Shown: positions 27,154 to 35,875, counted from the first letter of the stretch. The stretch is DNA of 64,000 bases from Alkalicoccobacillus gibsonii (GCF_016798245.1 NZ_JAEUZA010000005.1:62001-126000); one strand, 5' to 3'. The notes: a model not told the origin generated them from the sequence alone. Numbers and translations are program-made.

Positions 27154-29100
27154 CTATGCTTTTTCTATGAGATGGCGTAGGTTTTGAATGTATTGTTTAC
27201 GCATTAATAGAAAATAAACCATCTGCGCAGCTGCGAAACCAGCAATAACTAGAAGCACCGAATGAGAAATATTCACCCTTTGCGCATACATTGATTGAAG
27301 TGATACAAACGCTACACTTGAATGAATGAGTGAAAGTGCAAAAGGAATGAAAAACAACAAACTCATCTCGGTTGTCACGACTCGATTGATCTGTTTAAAT
27401 GTAAAGCCCAGCTTCCTTAAAATAATAAACCGCTCAGCGTCTCTTGGTAAATAAGTGTAAAGACGATAATAAAGAAAACTACCAGTCGCTATAAAGAAGA
27501 CAATTCCGATAATCGAACCAATGAGTAATGTGGTTTGAAAAAGACTACTTGCTTGTATATAATTCAGTCCACTCGAATGAAAGCTAAACGTCGGAATGGG
27601 ATTACTCCTATCCTGAATGTATGCACGTTCTAGTTGAACTTCTTTTTCATATAGATCTCGCCCTATTAACTCTGTTCTTTCCCAATCCCTAATTTTGTAG
27701 CCTACAAAGAATTGTTCATTAACGTTTTGAACCTCTTCATATATAGAATCCGATACTACTACCGGATTTACACTGATAAAGTAAGAAGTAGAAAATACCT
27801 GATAAGGGTACATATCTTCTACGACCAAGGGAGCTTGCCCTTTGAAAGTTAATGTTTCCTCTTCTCTTTCATTTTCCCATTCACGGTCATAATTAGCTAA
27901 AGGTTTGACTTGATGGTCTGTTAGATTAAGTTGGGGTAGATTTAGCTGCTTTGCTAGCTGATTAAACTCTGTCAACGAAACAAGGGTGTAATCATACGTA
28001 TAATCCTCTTCCCATTCAGAGCTTTGAATGCTACCAGTCGTTTCTTTTAGAGTGAGCATGGTTTCTTGATATTCAATCTGTTTATCTCTTAGTTCTTCAG
28101 ACAACTGTTGACCAACTTGAATCGCATCTTCCCGGTCCAGACTGAGATATGTCATCGCTAATGGCTGGTCAAACTCCTGATCCATTGTTGTTCCAAAGGT
28201 TGCAATGGTTCCTGTTGCACAAATGGCAATCGTTGAAATGATGGAGACCAGAAAAAAAACACGTGAATGATCCTTCAAGCGATAAATTAAATTGGACCGA
28301 CTAATTAGCTTATAGCTTTTCCAATGCTTTCTAGGATTCTGTTGAAGTCTTCTCACAACGAAAACACTTAATTGAGTAAAGAAAAAATAGGTTCCTACAA
28401 CCACCATCAATGTTACTGGAAAAAAACGAACAACCACTTGGTCATTTTCCGCTGTGAGAGCGAGAAGGTATCCCCCACCTATTAGGACTAGAGCAAGGAC
28501 ACTAAAGATAGGAGAAGCGATTGGGAACGATTCAGGCTTTTCCGTCCCCAAAAGTAACTCTCGAACCTTCGTTGTACGTACAATAAAGGACGTAAAATAA
28601 GAAATGCTTGCAAATAATAAAATAAAGACACCAACTGTTAATCCAAGTGCCTCCCAAGGCATATAAAATGGCATATGGTCCAACAAAATGACATTGCTAA
28701 TAGCCATTAAAAACAGCTTTTCAAATGCTAGCCCTACACATACCCCAATTAGGATAGCCCCAAACCCGATTAAACAGCTCTCAAAAAATAGCAGCTGTCT
28801 GAGCTTTTTTTTCGTTAAACCATGCAGGACTAAAATGCCAAATTCCTGTTTTCTTGAGGTTAAAAAAGTTCCCATTGAATACAACACAAATAAAAAAGAA
28901 AACCCAAAGATTACATAAAGTGACACAGTCATGCCAATAACAGCCACATCCGTAATCAACCCTGCATCAATGCTTGGATGAAACACAAATACAGCATATA
29001 CAAAAAAGACAAACACAGAAAACGCACAGCTAAGTAAAAAAGCAGAGTACGTTCGTTTGTTACGAATAATGTTACGGTAAGCGAACTGACGAAAGGTCAC
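27154..29100 (-). CDS. BceB-type peptide-detoxification permease (module 1)
   Basis: 648-residue FtsX-type permease with ten predicted helices. There are four in the first 230 residues, then two, and an external domain of about 200 residues (roughly 310-510), then the last three or four. This topology is diagnostic of BceB, PsdB and YxdM proteins, which free cell-wall lipid intermediates from bacitracin, lantibiotics or related peptides and signal to their kinase. GTG at 29100 with GGGGGGAGATAATC upstream is the start, inside the ATPase gene (29-base overlap). Substrate is unknown. Confidence 0.9.
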   Translation of the reverse strand: MTFRQFAYRNIIRNKRTYSAFLLSCAFSVFVFFVYAVFVFHPSIDAGLITDVAVIGMTVSLYVIFGFSFLFVLYSMGTFLTSRKQEFGILVLHGLTKKKLRQLLFFESCLIGFGAILIGVCVGLAFEKLFLMAISNVILLDHMPFYMPWEALGLTVGVFILLFASISYFTSFIVRTTKVRELLLGTEKPESFPIASPIFSVLALVLIGGGYLLALTAENDQVVVRFFPVTLMVVVGTYFFFTQLSVFVVRRLQQNPRKHWKSYKLISRSNLIYRLKDHSRVFFLVSIISTIAICATGTIATFGTTMDQEFDQPLAMTYLSLDREDAIQVGQQLSEELRDKQIEYQETMLTLKETTGSIQSSEWEEDYTYDYTLVSLTEFNQLAKQLNLPQLNLTDHQVKPLANYDREWENEREEETLTFKGQAPLVVEDMYPYQVFSTSYFISVNPVVVSDSIYEEVQNVNEQFFVGYKIRDWERTELIGRDLYEKEVQLERAYIQDRSNPIPTFSFHSSGLNYIQASSLFQTTLLIGSIIGIVFFIATGSFLYYRLYTYLPRDAERFIILRKLGFTFKQINRVVTTEMSLLFFIPFALSLIHSSVAFVSLQSMYAQRVNISHSVLLVIAGFAAAQMVYFLLMRKQYIQNLRHLIEKA

Positions 29101-29842
29101 GATTATCTCCCCCCATCAGTGAAAGCACCTGAACGATGTTTTGGTAAAAGGATTCTCGGTGCTCTCCTTTGTACAACTCGTTAAACAGCTGACCATCCTT
29201 AATAAATAAGATCCGATCACAATAACTCGAAACCACAGGATCATGTGTCACCATGAGGATCGTTGTCTGCTCTTCCTTGTTCATTTTATGTAAAAGCTCC
29301 ATCACATCAGTCGTTGCTCTGGAGTCTAAGTTACCTGTAGGTTCATCTGCCAATAAAAGCTTCGGTTTATGAATTAACGCTCGTCCAATAGCCGTGCGTT
29401 GAATTTGTCCTCCTGATAACTCGTATATTCGATTATTTAAAATCTCACGAATGCCAAGTTTATCAGCTAGTTGCCAAACTCGGTCTTGCATATCTGAAAT
29501 CGAATAGCTTCCGTCAAGCGTAAGTGGCAGGACCATATTTTCTTCAACTGTTAATGTATCGAGCAGCTGAAAGTTTTGAAACACAAATCCAAGCTTTTTC
29601 GCCCGAAAGGATGCCAGCTGCTTTTCATTTAATGTATGAGGAATTTCCCCGTCCAATTGAACAGTCCCTGAAGTTGGGGAGTCAATTGTAGACATGATAT
29701 TGAGAAGAGTCGTTTTCCCACTACCAGAAGGTCCCATAATCCCAACATATTCTCCATCCTTCACATCAAACGAAACGTCTTCAAGTGCACGATAAGCAAC
29801 CTTTCCACTATACGTTTTGGAAACGTGGTTCACTGTTAGCAT
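29072..29842 (-). CDS. BceA-type ABC transporter ATPase (module 1)
   Basis: 256 residues. Walker A GPSGSGKTT is near 37-45, Q-loop FVFQNFQLLD near 87, signature LSGGQIQRTAIGRAL near 144, and Walker B LLLADEPTGNLDS near 165. The C-terminal tail LYKGEHRESFYQNIVQVLSLMGG is typical of BceA/YxdL ATPases. ATG at 29842 follows GAGGGGGAAGTAGG. Only 14 bases separate it from the stop of the micropeptide gene upstream, so the peptide is in the same transcript. Confidence 0.92.
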   Translation of the reverse strand: MLTVNHVSKTYSGKVAYRALEDVSFDVKDGEYVGIMGPSGSGKTTLLNIMSTIDSPTSGTVQLDGEIPHTLNEKQLASFRAKKLGFVFQNFQLLDTLTVEENMVLPLTLDGSYSISDMQDRVWQLADKLGIREILNNRIYELSGGQIQRTAIGRALIHKPKLLLADEPTGNLDSRATTDVMELLHKMNKEEQTTILMVTHDPVVSSYCDRILFIKDGQLFNELYKGEHRESFYQNIVQVLSLMGGDNRDLSSVRLP

Positions 29843-29856
29843 CCTACTTCCCCCTC

Positions 29857-29949
29857 TTAAGCCTGAACATTTGCCGCAATAAATAAAATACTGATAACCC
29901 CAATAATAAATGTAGCTGATATCACTTTAATCCCTAGACTTCCTCTCAT
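29857..29949 (-). CDS. Micropeptide, 30 residues, first gene of Bce operon 1
   Basis: Short gene with ATG at 29949 and AGGAG nine bases upstream, ending 14 bases before the BceA-type gene. The product begins MRGSLGIKVISATF and is one membrane helix (about 9-27) with a basic N-terminus and ends NVQA. A second gene at 30664-30759 encodes a clear homologue (MKGGLGIKIISAVF...ASVQ), sharing GxLGIKxISAxFxxGV and a final VQ. That conservation supports real coding. Its job is unknown. Possibilities are a regulator or accessory of the BceAB complex, a peptide signal, or a small export-ready toxin. I do not recognise the family. Confidence 0.75.
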   Translation of the reverse strand: MRGSLGIKVISATFIIGVISILFIAANVQA

Positions 29950-29971
29950 TCCGTCCAACTCCTGTTCACTT

Positions 29972-30000
29972 AGTATACCCCTAGTATAAAAAGCAAACAA
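29972..30000 (-). promoter_or_regulatory. Promoter of the micropeptide-bceABRS operon
   Basis: TTGTTT (30000-29995), 17 bases, TATACT (29977-29972) on the minus strand. The start point would be near 29965, just in front of the micropeptide ribosome site. Confidence 0.65.
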
Positions 30001-30032
30001 TTCTGCGCCTATCGATTATACTTTCAAGAACC

Positions 30033-30046
30033 TTACATGGATGTAA
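30033..30046 (-). promoter_or_regulatory. BceR-type operator of module 1
   Basis: TTACATGGATGTAA fits TNACA-N4-TGTAA, the motif known for BceR/YvcP/YxdJ-type regulators. It extends to a 16-bp inverted repeat CTTACAT-GG-ATGTAAG. Its centre is about 65 bp upstream of the -10 centre. Module 2 has the same element at nearly the same distance. Confidence 0.7.
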
Positions 30047-30108
30047 GCATGGGGAGGTGAAGGTTAGAAAGTGCGCCCTGAGTTTGATGCGCGGAAGTTC
30101 CTTGGGGT

Positions 30109-30592
30109 GCGCGACCTCCATTCTTTCTGCGCGACTTTGGTCTCATCATGCGCGACATCCATCCTTTCTGCGCGACTCTGGTCTCGTCTCGCGCGACCTC
30201 CATTCTTTCTGCGCAACTTTCGCCTCATCATGCGCGACCTCCATCCTTCCTGCGCGACTCTGGCCTCGTCTCGCGCGACTCCCAACCTTTTTGCTCGACT
30301 CTGACCTCGTTATGCGTGACCTCCATCCTTTTTGCGCGACTCTGGCCTCGTCTCGCGCGACCCTCATCATTTCTGCGCGACTTTACCTCCATCATGCACG
30401 ACATCCATCCTTCCTGCGCGACTCTGGCCTCATCATGCGCGACCTCCATCCTTTCTGCGCGACTCTGGCCTCGTCTCGCGCGACACCCATCCTTTCTGCG
30501 CGACTCTGGCCTCGTCTCGCGCGACCCCCATCCTTTTTGCGCGACTTTGCCACCATCATACATCCATCCTTCCTGCGCGACTCTTGCTCCGT
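30109..30592. repeat. Tandem repeat array, alternating 20/21-bp units (41-bp period)
   Basis: TGCGCGAC recurs at steps of 20 and 21 bases: copies start at 30109, 30129, 30150, 30170, 30191, 30211, 30232, 30252, 30273 and onward. One half-unit is followed by YTCCATCCTTTC, the other by TCTGGCCTCGTCT. About 23 half-units are present with no indels in the main block. All six frames are largely open, which is a side effect of the repeat; the repetitive Arg/Ser-rich translations are not credible proteins. It lies between the two micropeptide genes. Confidence 0.9.
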
Positions 30593-30613
30593 ACCAACCA
30601 ACTCACAACAAAC

Positions 30614-30648
30614 AAGAGCCCCAAACGCGATCGCGCTTGGAGCTCTTT
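30614..30648 (-). terminator. Terminator behind micropeptide 2
   Basis: AAGAGCTCCAA plus CGCGATCGCG and TTGGGGCTCTT form a long hairpin. The minus-strand tail is GTTTGTTTG. Confidence 0.65.
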
Positions 30649-30663
30649 ATATGATCGATCTTC

Positions 30664-30759
30664 TTATGAAGATACTTGTACGCTAGCCATGATTACCATT
30701 CCGACGACACCAACTAGAAATACTGCTGAAATAATTTTGATTCCGAGACCGCCCTTCAC
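30664..30759 (-). CDS. Micropeptide 2, 31 residues, homologue of the Bce-operon peptide
   Basis: GTG at 30759 has AGGAGG ten bases upstream; an ATG at 30768 is too close to that site. The GTG start gives MKGGLGIKIISAVF, aligning residue for residue with MRGSLGIKVISATF of the first micropeptide, which supports the choice. One membrane helix, ending MASVQVSS. It is followed by its own terminator and not by a transporter gene; the 41-bp repeat array separates it from module 1. An inverted TGACA/TGTCA element and a TATACT box lie upstream, so it may belong to the same regulon. Function is unknown. Confidence 0.7.
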   Translation of the reverse strand: MKGGLGIKIISAVFLVGVVGMVIMASVQVSS

Positions 30760-30833
30760 GTCTTTCATTCCTCCTACTCTTATTTTCTCTCTATCTTCTC
30801 GTATGTTATGAAACTCGATTTTTGTCTAGTACT

Positions 30834-30900
30834 AGTATAATCAAAAATTAGTAGAAATAGTCCTACTTTTTCCATATTACTTTGTGACAATTCTGTGTCA
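30834..30900 (-). promoter_or_regulatory. Putative control region of micropeptide 2
   Basis: TATACT at 30839-30834 is a candidate -10 on the minus strand, without a convincing -35. TGACA-N6-TGTCA at 30885-30900 resembles, but does not match, the TNACA-N4-TGTAA operators of the Bce modules. Its centre is about one helical turn closer to the -10 than in those. Confidence 0.35.
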
Positions 30901-30958
30901 AATAGACCTTTTTTTCTTATGATAGACATGCATGAAGATCTTTGCTAGGATAAACTGA

Positions 30959-30968
30959 CGAACGTTCG
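30959..30968 (+). promoter_or_regulatory. CGAACGTTCG palindrome before the TetR gene
   Basis: A perfect 10-bp palindrome lies 15 bases upstream of the ATG, directly before the ribosome site and behind a possible -10 TAAACT. The position suits autorepression by the TetR-family product. Confidence 0.5.
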
Positions 30969-30983
30969 GAAGGTGGATGATTT

Positions 30984-31559
30984 ATGACAGCTAATGAGAT
31001 AAAAAAAGCTGCTTTGTTTTCGTTTGGGCAGAATGGATTTGAAGGTGCATCACTAGCTCAAATCGCTGATGAAGTAGGTATTAAGAAACAATCGATCTAT
31101 ACACATTTTAAAAATAAGGATGATCTCTTTTTAACAGTTCTTGAAGACTCTTTAGAAACTGATTGGTCTTTTCTCGTAGACTGGATCGCTCAAAATCAAG
31201 AACAATCAATACATGATCTCTTAGAAGAAAATCTCTACTTATTGATTCGTCGTTTTCACGAAGAGGATAGCTATCGTTTTGGACTACGAATGTCCTTCTT
31301 CCCTCCTACTCATTTAAATGAAAAAGTCATGCAACAAGTTGCGCAGTATGAGTCTAAATTTGAGGAGGCTTTTATGCCTAGATTTCAAGCTGCTCTCTCA
31401 GAAGACTTAATAGAAATTGAAGATGCTCGATCAGGTGTCCTGGCGTACTTATCGATCGTCGATGCGATTTTTATAGAACTTGTATATGGAAACAAAGAAC
31501 GCGCGCAGATGAAATTAAAGGCATCCTGGTCCATTTTTTGGCGTGGTGTTGTTAAATAA
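30984..31559 (+). CDS. TetR/AcrR-family transcriptional regulator
   Basis: 191 residues. The N-terminal helix-turn-helix spans about 1-50: AALFSFGQNGFEGASLAQIADEVGIKKQSIYTHFKNKDDLF. The C-terminal ligand-binding part is unassigned. ATG at 30984 has GGAAGGTGG in front. It lies 26 bases before a MATE efflux gene, which it most likely represses until a drug or metabolite binds. A perfect palindrome overlaps its own leader. Confidence 0.9.
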   Translation: MTANEIKKAALFSFGQNGFEGASLAQIADEVGIKKQSIYTHFKNKDDLFLTVLEDSLETDWSFLVDWIAQNQEQSIHDLLEENLYLLIRRFHEEDSYRFGLRMSFFPPTHLNEKVMQQVAQYESKFEEAFMPRFQAALSEDLIEIEDARSGVLAYLSIVDAIFIELVYGNKERAQMKLKASWSIFWRGVVK

Positions 31560-31585
31560 TTTGAACTTATGATGGAGATGCTTAC

Positions 31586-32923
31586 ATGACTACTCAAGAA
31601 ACATTCACGAATCCATTAGATACTCAACCCGTTGGAAAGATCTTTGTTAAATATCTCGTTCCTTCTCTTGTTGGGATGTTACTCATGGCATTAAACTTCG
31701 TTGCCGATGGGATTATGGTCGGAAACCGCCTTGGCCCTGTGGCGCTTGCTGGTGTTGGAATTGCCGGTCCTGTCTATACAGTATTTGTGGCGATGTCCTT
31801 ATGGATCGGAATTGGCGGCGCAACCTTGTTTTCGCAAGCGATGGGAGCCAAAGATCCTAAGAAGGCACAATTTATTTTCACCCAATCATTGATTGTCATT
31901 TTTTCGGCTACACTTGTGATTGGAATTATTGCATTTATTTTTAGAGAGCCACTTGTGTATGCCCTTGGTGCAAATGAAGAGACGTACCCTTACGCTTCAG
32001 CATACCTAAATGTCATGCTCCTCTTTGGTTTTGTGTTTACTGTTGAAAATGCGACTAGCGTCTTTGTTCGAAATGATCGTAATCCGACGCTTGCAATGAG
32101 CGCATTAATCGTGACAGCTGTGACAAACGTTATTTTAAACTATATTATTTTATACGTTTTAAACTTAGGTGTAGCCGGTGCAGCGTATGGAACCATTATT
32201 TCAGCTGCTCTTGGCATTTGCGTTTTAGGCCTTCACTTTTTTAGAAAAGACAATCAATTGAAGCTAGTTAAGTTTCGCTTAAAACGACCGCTACTCGTTC
32301 AAGCCATTATGCTAGGATTTCCTAGCTTTCTTGCTGAAGTAGGCATTTCTGTTTTCACCGTTTCGCACAACGTGACATTAGAGAGGCTAGCTGGAACAGA
32401 TGGGGTAGCTGCCTTTTCTGTTTTAAATTATGTACATGGTGTCATGCTTCTTATGTTCCTTGGCATGGGGTCGGCGATTCAGCCTTTAATTAGTTATTAT
32501 CACGGAGGGCGCAGGCAGGATCGCAAACGTCAGACGATTAAGATCGCTTTACGTACAGCAGCCATTGCAGGTCTAGTCTTCTTCCTCATTGGTCAGCTAG
32601 GCGCCCGTCCGATCGTAAGTATCTTTGGTGATTTTGATGAAACGGTCACAAACCTAGCAACAACGGGTATTCGTTTATTCTTTTTTGCGTATTTGTTTAT
32701 GGGAGCTAACTTCGTCATGATGACCTATTATCAGTCAATTGGAAATGTTAAAATGGCCACCTGGATTACGTTCGCGCGCGAAATTTTATTTATGCTCATT
32801 ATTTTGTCTACACTCCCTTATGTTCTTGGAGTTCAAGGAGTTTGGCTTGCAATTCCTATCGCGGAGCTACTTGTTCTGGCGAGCATCATTTTCTATGTTC
32901 GACGTTATCCACTTGTGAGGTAA
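31586..32923 (+). CDS. MATE-family multidrug efflux pump
   Basis: 445 residues with 12 membrane helices in two homologous halves. The first half has FVADGIMVGNRLGPVALAGVGIAGP near 25-50, the classic MATE opening. Members of this MepA-like group use a sodium or proton gradient to export cationic drugs. ATG at 31586 has GATGGAGATGCTTAC upstream. Cotranscription with the preceding TetR gene is likely. Confidence 0.9.
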   Translation: MTTQETFTNPLDTQPVGKIFVKYLVPSLVGMLLMALNFVADGIMVGNRLGPVALAGVGIAGPVYTVFVAMSLWIGIGGATLFSQAMGAKDPKKAQFIFTQSLIVIFSATLVIGIIAFIFREPLVYALGANEETYPYASAYLNVMLLFGFVFTVENATSVFVRNDRNPTLAMSALIVTAVTNVILNYIILYVLNLGVAGAAYGTIISAALGICVLGLHFFRKDNQLKLVKFRLKRPLLVQAIMLGFPSFLAEVGISVFTVSHNVTLERLAGTDGVAAFSVLNYVHGVMLLMFLGMGSAIQPLISYYHGGRRQDRKRQTIKIALRTAAIAGLVFFLIGQLGARPIVSIFGDFDETVTNLATTGIRLFFFAYLFMGANFVMMTYYQSIGNVKMATWITFAREILFMLIILSTLPYVLGVQGVWLAIPIAELLVLASIIFYVRRYPLVR

Positions 32924-32992
32924 GTTGAAAAGAACGAAATTCTCTGTTTATTCTGGTACACTAAGTAAAAAAGAAGATACGGAGGACTGATT

Positions 32993-33958
32993 ATGTCACA
33001 AGCCAAACAATTAGTCATTACACACAATTTATCAGAGGAATCTCTTCAACAAATTAAAGAAGTCGCTCCCGATTGGTCGATTCACTATGGAAAAGATCCT
33101 GAATCGTGGGAATCTAAAATGGAAGATGCAAGTGTCATCGTAGGATGGAAAAAAGAATTGAAGAAATTAAACTTCAGTCAACCAACCTCGCTAGAATGGC
33201 TTCAAACGTGGAGTGCCGGAGTAGATTATTTACCGCTCGAAGAAATGGATCAAGGTGGGATTACTGTAACAAGCGCAAATGGTGTTCATGCCTACCCAAT
33301 CTCTGAAACCATCTTCGCCTTAATGCTTGGACTCACGCGCAAAATTCATTCCTATGTCCGTAACCAACAAACAAAAACATGGGAAAATGAAGGCCTAAAG
33401 CTTGAGATCCATGGCAAAACCATTGGAGTGATTGGTGTTGGTGCAATTGGTGAAGAAACAGCTAAGATTGCGAAAGCTTTCGGCATGAATGTACTTGGCC
33501 TGCGCCATTCCGGGAAAGAAAATGAGTATGTTGATACGATGTATAAAACAGATCAACTTCAGGAGATGCTTCCAGCCTGCGACTATGTTGTGGTCACACT
33601 TCCTTTAACACGTGAGACACATCAACTATTCAATAAAGACGCATTCCAAGCAATGAAGGATACAGCCTTTTTTATTAATATCGGTCGAGGCGAGATTGTG
33701 AAGGAATCGGACCTGATCGACGCCTTAACATCCGGTCAAATCGCCGGAGCCGGACTCGATGTATTTGAGAAAGAGCCCTTAGATGACGACAGTCCCCTTT
33801 GGGAAATGGACGAAGTCATCATTACGCCACATACGGCTGGAGCGACAGAGCATTATCAAGAGCGAGTCATTCAGGACATCTTTATTCCTAATCTGAAGAA
33901 ATACATTGAAGGCCAAAAGCCAACGATTAATGTCGTTGATTATGCAAAGGGATATTAA
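32993..33958 (+). CDS. D-2-hydroxyacid dehydrogenase, NAD-dependent
   Basis: 321-residue cytoplasmic oxidoreductase. The Rossmann motif GVIGVGAIGEETAKIAKAFG is near 143-162, the catalytic Arg in FINIGRGEIVKE near 228, Glu in DVFEKEPLDDDSPLW, and catalytic His in ITPHTAGATEHY near 283. It reduces a 2-keto acid or the reverse; the exact substrate cannot be read. ATG at 32993 has CGGAGGACTGATT in front. It stands alone between the MATE gene and Bce module 2 and ends at a good terminator. Confidence 0.88.
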   Translation: MSQAKQLVITHNLSEESLQQIKEVAPDWSIHYGKDPESWESKMEDASVIVGWKKELKKLNFSQPTSLEWLQTWSAGVDYLPLEEMDQGGITVTSANGVHAYPISETIFALMLGLTRKIHSYVRNQQTKTWENEGLKLEIHGKTIGVIGVGAIGEETAKIAKAFGMNVLGLRHSGKENEYVDTMYKTDQLQEMLPACDYVVVTLPLTRETHQLFNKDAFQAMKDTAFFINIGRGEIVKESDLIDALTSGQIAGAGLDVFEKEPLDDDSPLWEMDEVIITPHTAGATEHYQERVIQDIFIPNLKKYIEGQKPTINVVDYAKGY

Positions 33959-33962
33959 CATT

Positions 33963-33999
33963 TAAGCAAATTCGTGTAGTTCACACGGATTTGTTTTTT
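33963..33999 (+). terminator. Terminator behind the dehydrogenase
   Basis: CAAATTCGTGT pairs with ACACGGATTTG and is followed by nine T. Confidence 0.85.
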
Positions 34000-34051
34000 T
34001 TTATTGGACTAATTGCTAAGGTTTGCTATGTTTAATAATGAGGTGATTTTG

Positions 34052-34756
34052 TTGTATCGGATTTTAATGATCGAGGATGATCCAAAGATTTCGTCCATTT
34101 TATCAGAATATCTAACGAGATATGAATACCAAGTTGAGCTTATCAAGCAGTTTGATCAAATTAAAGATGAATTTATTAGACTCTCTCCCGATCTTGTATT
34201 GCTTGATATTAACCTGCCTTATTATGATGGCTTCTACTGGTGTAGACAAATTCGTTCAATTTCGAATGTGCCAGTTATCTTCATTTCTGCTCGCACCGAT
34301 GAAATGAATCAAGTCATGGCCGTTGAAAACGGTGGGGATGATTACATAACTAAACCATTTCATTTAGATGTTGTTATAGCAAAAATGAAAAGCGTACTTC
34401 GACGAACGTATGGTGAGTATGCCCTAAACTCCTTTCAACAGCCTACGTTTGATATTTCAGGACTGTTTCTTTATCAAGAGAAACATGAAATGGCTTGGAA
34501 AGATCAAAAAGTTTCTCTGACAAATAAAGAGTATCGCTTAATACACAAACTCGCTGAAAAGGTTGAGCGAATTGTCACTAGAGATGATCTGCTAGAGGCC
34601 CTTTGGGATGACCTAGATTTCGTTGATGATAACACTCTGACTGTTAATGTAACGAGACTGCGAAAACGTTTAGCTGATATTGGCATTTATGACGCGATTC
34701 AAACGGTACGCGGTCAAGGCTACAGACTTTTAGTAAATTGGAAATCATCTTCATGA
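34052..34756 (+). CDS. Bce-type OmpR-family response regulator (module 2)
   Basis: 234 residues, closely like the module 1 regulator: VLLDINLPYYDGFYWCRQIRS with the phospho-acceptor Asp near 52, YITKPFHLDVV, then an OmpR winged helix. The frame is open back to 34013, but the receiver domain begins at YRILMIEDD. TTG at 34052 with GAGGTGAT in front gives a normal start; the adjacent in-frame TTG at 34049 is an alternative. In this module the regulator and kinase precede the transporter genes, opposite to module 1. Probable target site: 35808-35821. Confidence 0.9.
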   Translation: MYRILMIEDDPKISSILSEYLTRYEYQVELIKQFDQIKDEFIRLSPDLVLLDINLPYYDGFYWCRQIRSISNVPVIFISARTDEMNQVMAVENGGDDYITKPFHLDVVIAKMKSVLRRTYGEYALNSFQQPTFDISGLFLYQEKHEMAWKDQKVSLTNKEYRLIHKLAEKVERIVTRDDLLEALWDDLDFVDDNTLTVNVTRLRKRLADIGIYDAIQTVRGQGYRLLVNWKSSS

Positions 34757-35826
34757 AAGCATATTTAAAAGACAATTCTAGTTTCTTACTACTCTTTTTA
34801 ATTCAAACAACCGTAATCATGTTAACGACATTTCTGATCATTCATGAAGCTGGTTTAACCATTTCATTCTCAGATTTATTTTATCTGTTTATACTCTCCG
34901 TGTTCTTTATGTTGACCTGGTTAGCTATTGATTGGTTTAGAAGGCGCTATATGTTAAAACGTTTAACAAAAGCAGGACAAACTCCCTCTATCGAACGAAC
35001 AACGGTTGAAGAATTAATTGAAATGAGAACTCACTCCACTGAGGCAAGGCTTTGGCAAAACATAATAAAAAAGCAGCATCTTACTTATCAACTCGCAATC
35101 AGCCAACAGGAATTAGACAGAGAACAGCACACTGAATTCGTCAACCAATGGGTTCATCATATGAAAACTCCTGTTTCTGTCATTTCCTTAATGATTCAGC
35201 AAGAAAAAGAAACAGGTCAAAACCATGCAACTGACTCTTTTTTAGACGAGCTTAATGAGGAAAATGAAAGATTTCGCCGTGGACTTGATTTAATGCTTCA
35301 ACTGGCGCGTCTTGATCATTTTTCTGTTGATTTAAAATCAGAATCTATAAACCTTGGAGATCTCATACATAAAGTTATTAATGAAGAGAAGAAACAATTT
35401 ATCCGTAGAAAGATCTATCCCAAGGTAGTCCTTAAAAGTGAAACGCCAATAATAGTAACGAGTGACTCAAAGTGGTTGCATGTACTAATTAATCAGCTTC
35501 TACTTAATGCATTAAAGTACTCTAAGCAACAAAAAGGCGCTTTTCTTTATTTTGACCTCTGTACACAACCAGGACAAACCACACTTAAGGTGATTGATGA
35601 GGGAATTGGAATACAACCTTACGATATTCCTCGGATTTTTCATCCGTTCTTTACTGGTGATCACGGGCGTACTCATGCTGAATCTACAGGGATGGGACTA
35701 TATCTAGTAAAGCAAATTTGCGAGAAGCTTGGCCATCGAATTGAAGTAGAATCAAAGGTTGGATTGGGATCTACATTCACCCTTACCTTTAAAACGACAA
35801 CCTTACATGACAATTTTGTAAGGTAA
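34753..35826 (+). CDS. Bce-type intramembrane-sensing histidine kinase (module 2)
   Basis: 357 residues with two helices near 10-60 and almost no external loop. The H-box is QWVHHMKTPVSVISLMIQQ near 135, followed by an HATPase domain with NALKYS, DEGIGI and STGMGLYLVKQICEKLG. ATG at 34753 overlaps the regulator TGA as ATGA and is preferred over the upstream TTG. It is presumably controlled by the BceB-type permease encoded at 36665. The end of this gene contains the operator for the transporter genes. Confidence 0.9.
   Translation: MKAYLKDNSSFLLLFLIQTTVIMLTTFLIIHEAGLTISFSDLFYLFILSVFFMLTWLAIDWFRRRYMLKRLTKAGQTPSIERTTVEELIEMRTHSTEARLWQNIIKKQHLTYQLAISQQELDREQHTEFVNQWVHHMKTPVSVISLMIQQEKETGQNHATDSFLDELNEENERFRRGLDLMLQLARLDHFSVDLKSESINLGDLIHKVINEEKKQFIRRKIYPKVVLKSETPIIVTSDSKWLHVLINQLLLNALKYSKQQKGAFLYFDLCTQPGQTTLKVIDEGIGIQPYDIPRIFHPFFTGDHGRTHAESTGMGLYLVKQICEKLGHRIEVESKVGLGSTFTLTFKTTTLHDNFVR
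35808..35821 (+). promoter_or_regulatory. BceR-type operator of module 2
   Basis: TGACAATTTTGTAA matches TNACA-N4-TGTAA exactly. It lies inside the 3' end of the kinase gene. Its centre is 64 bp upstream of a TATACT box at 35876-35881, in front of the ATPase gene, the same geometry as in module 1. Confidence 0.7.
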
Positions 35827-35875
35827 TTACCTACAAATGAAAGCTAGTTCTATGGGAGCAGGATAAAGCCTTCCT

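Noticed and set aside
30109-30592. Considered a CRISPR array
   Set aside because: Units are contiguous and similar throughout, with no unique spacers of 30-40 bases, and no cas genes are present.
30057-30811. Several long overlapping reading frames on both strands with Arg/Ser-rich repeats
   Set aside because: They arise because the 41-bp repeat lacks stop codons in most frames. No ribosome sites, mutually overlapping frames, and composition unlike the neighbouring genes.
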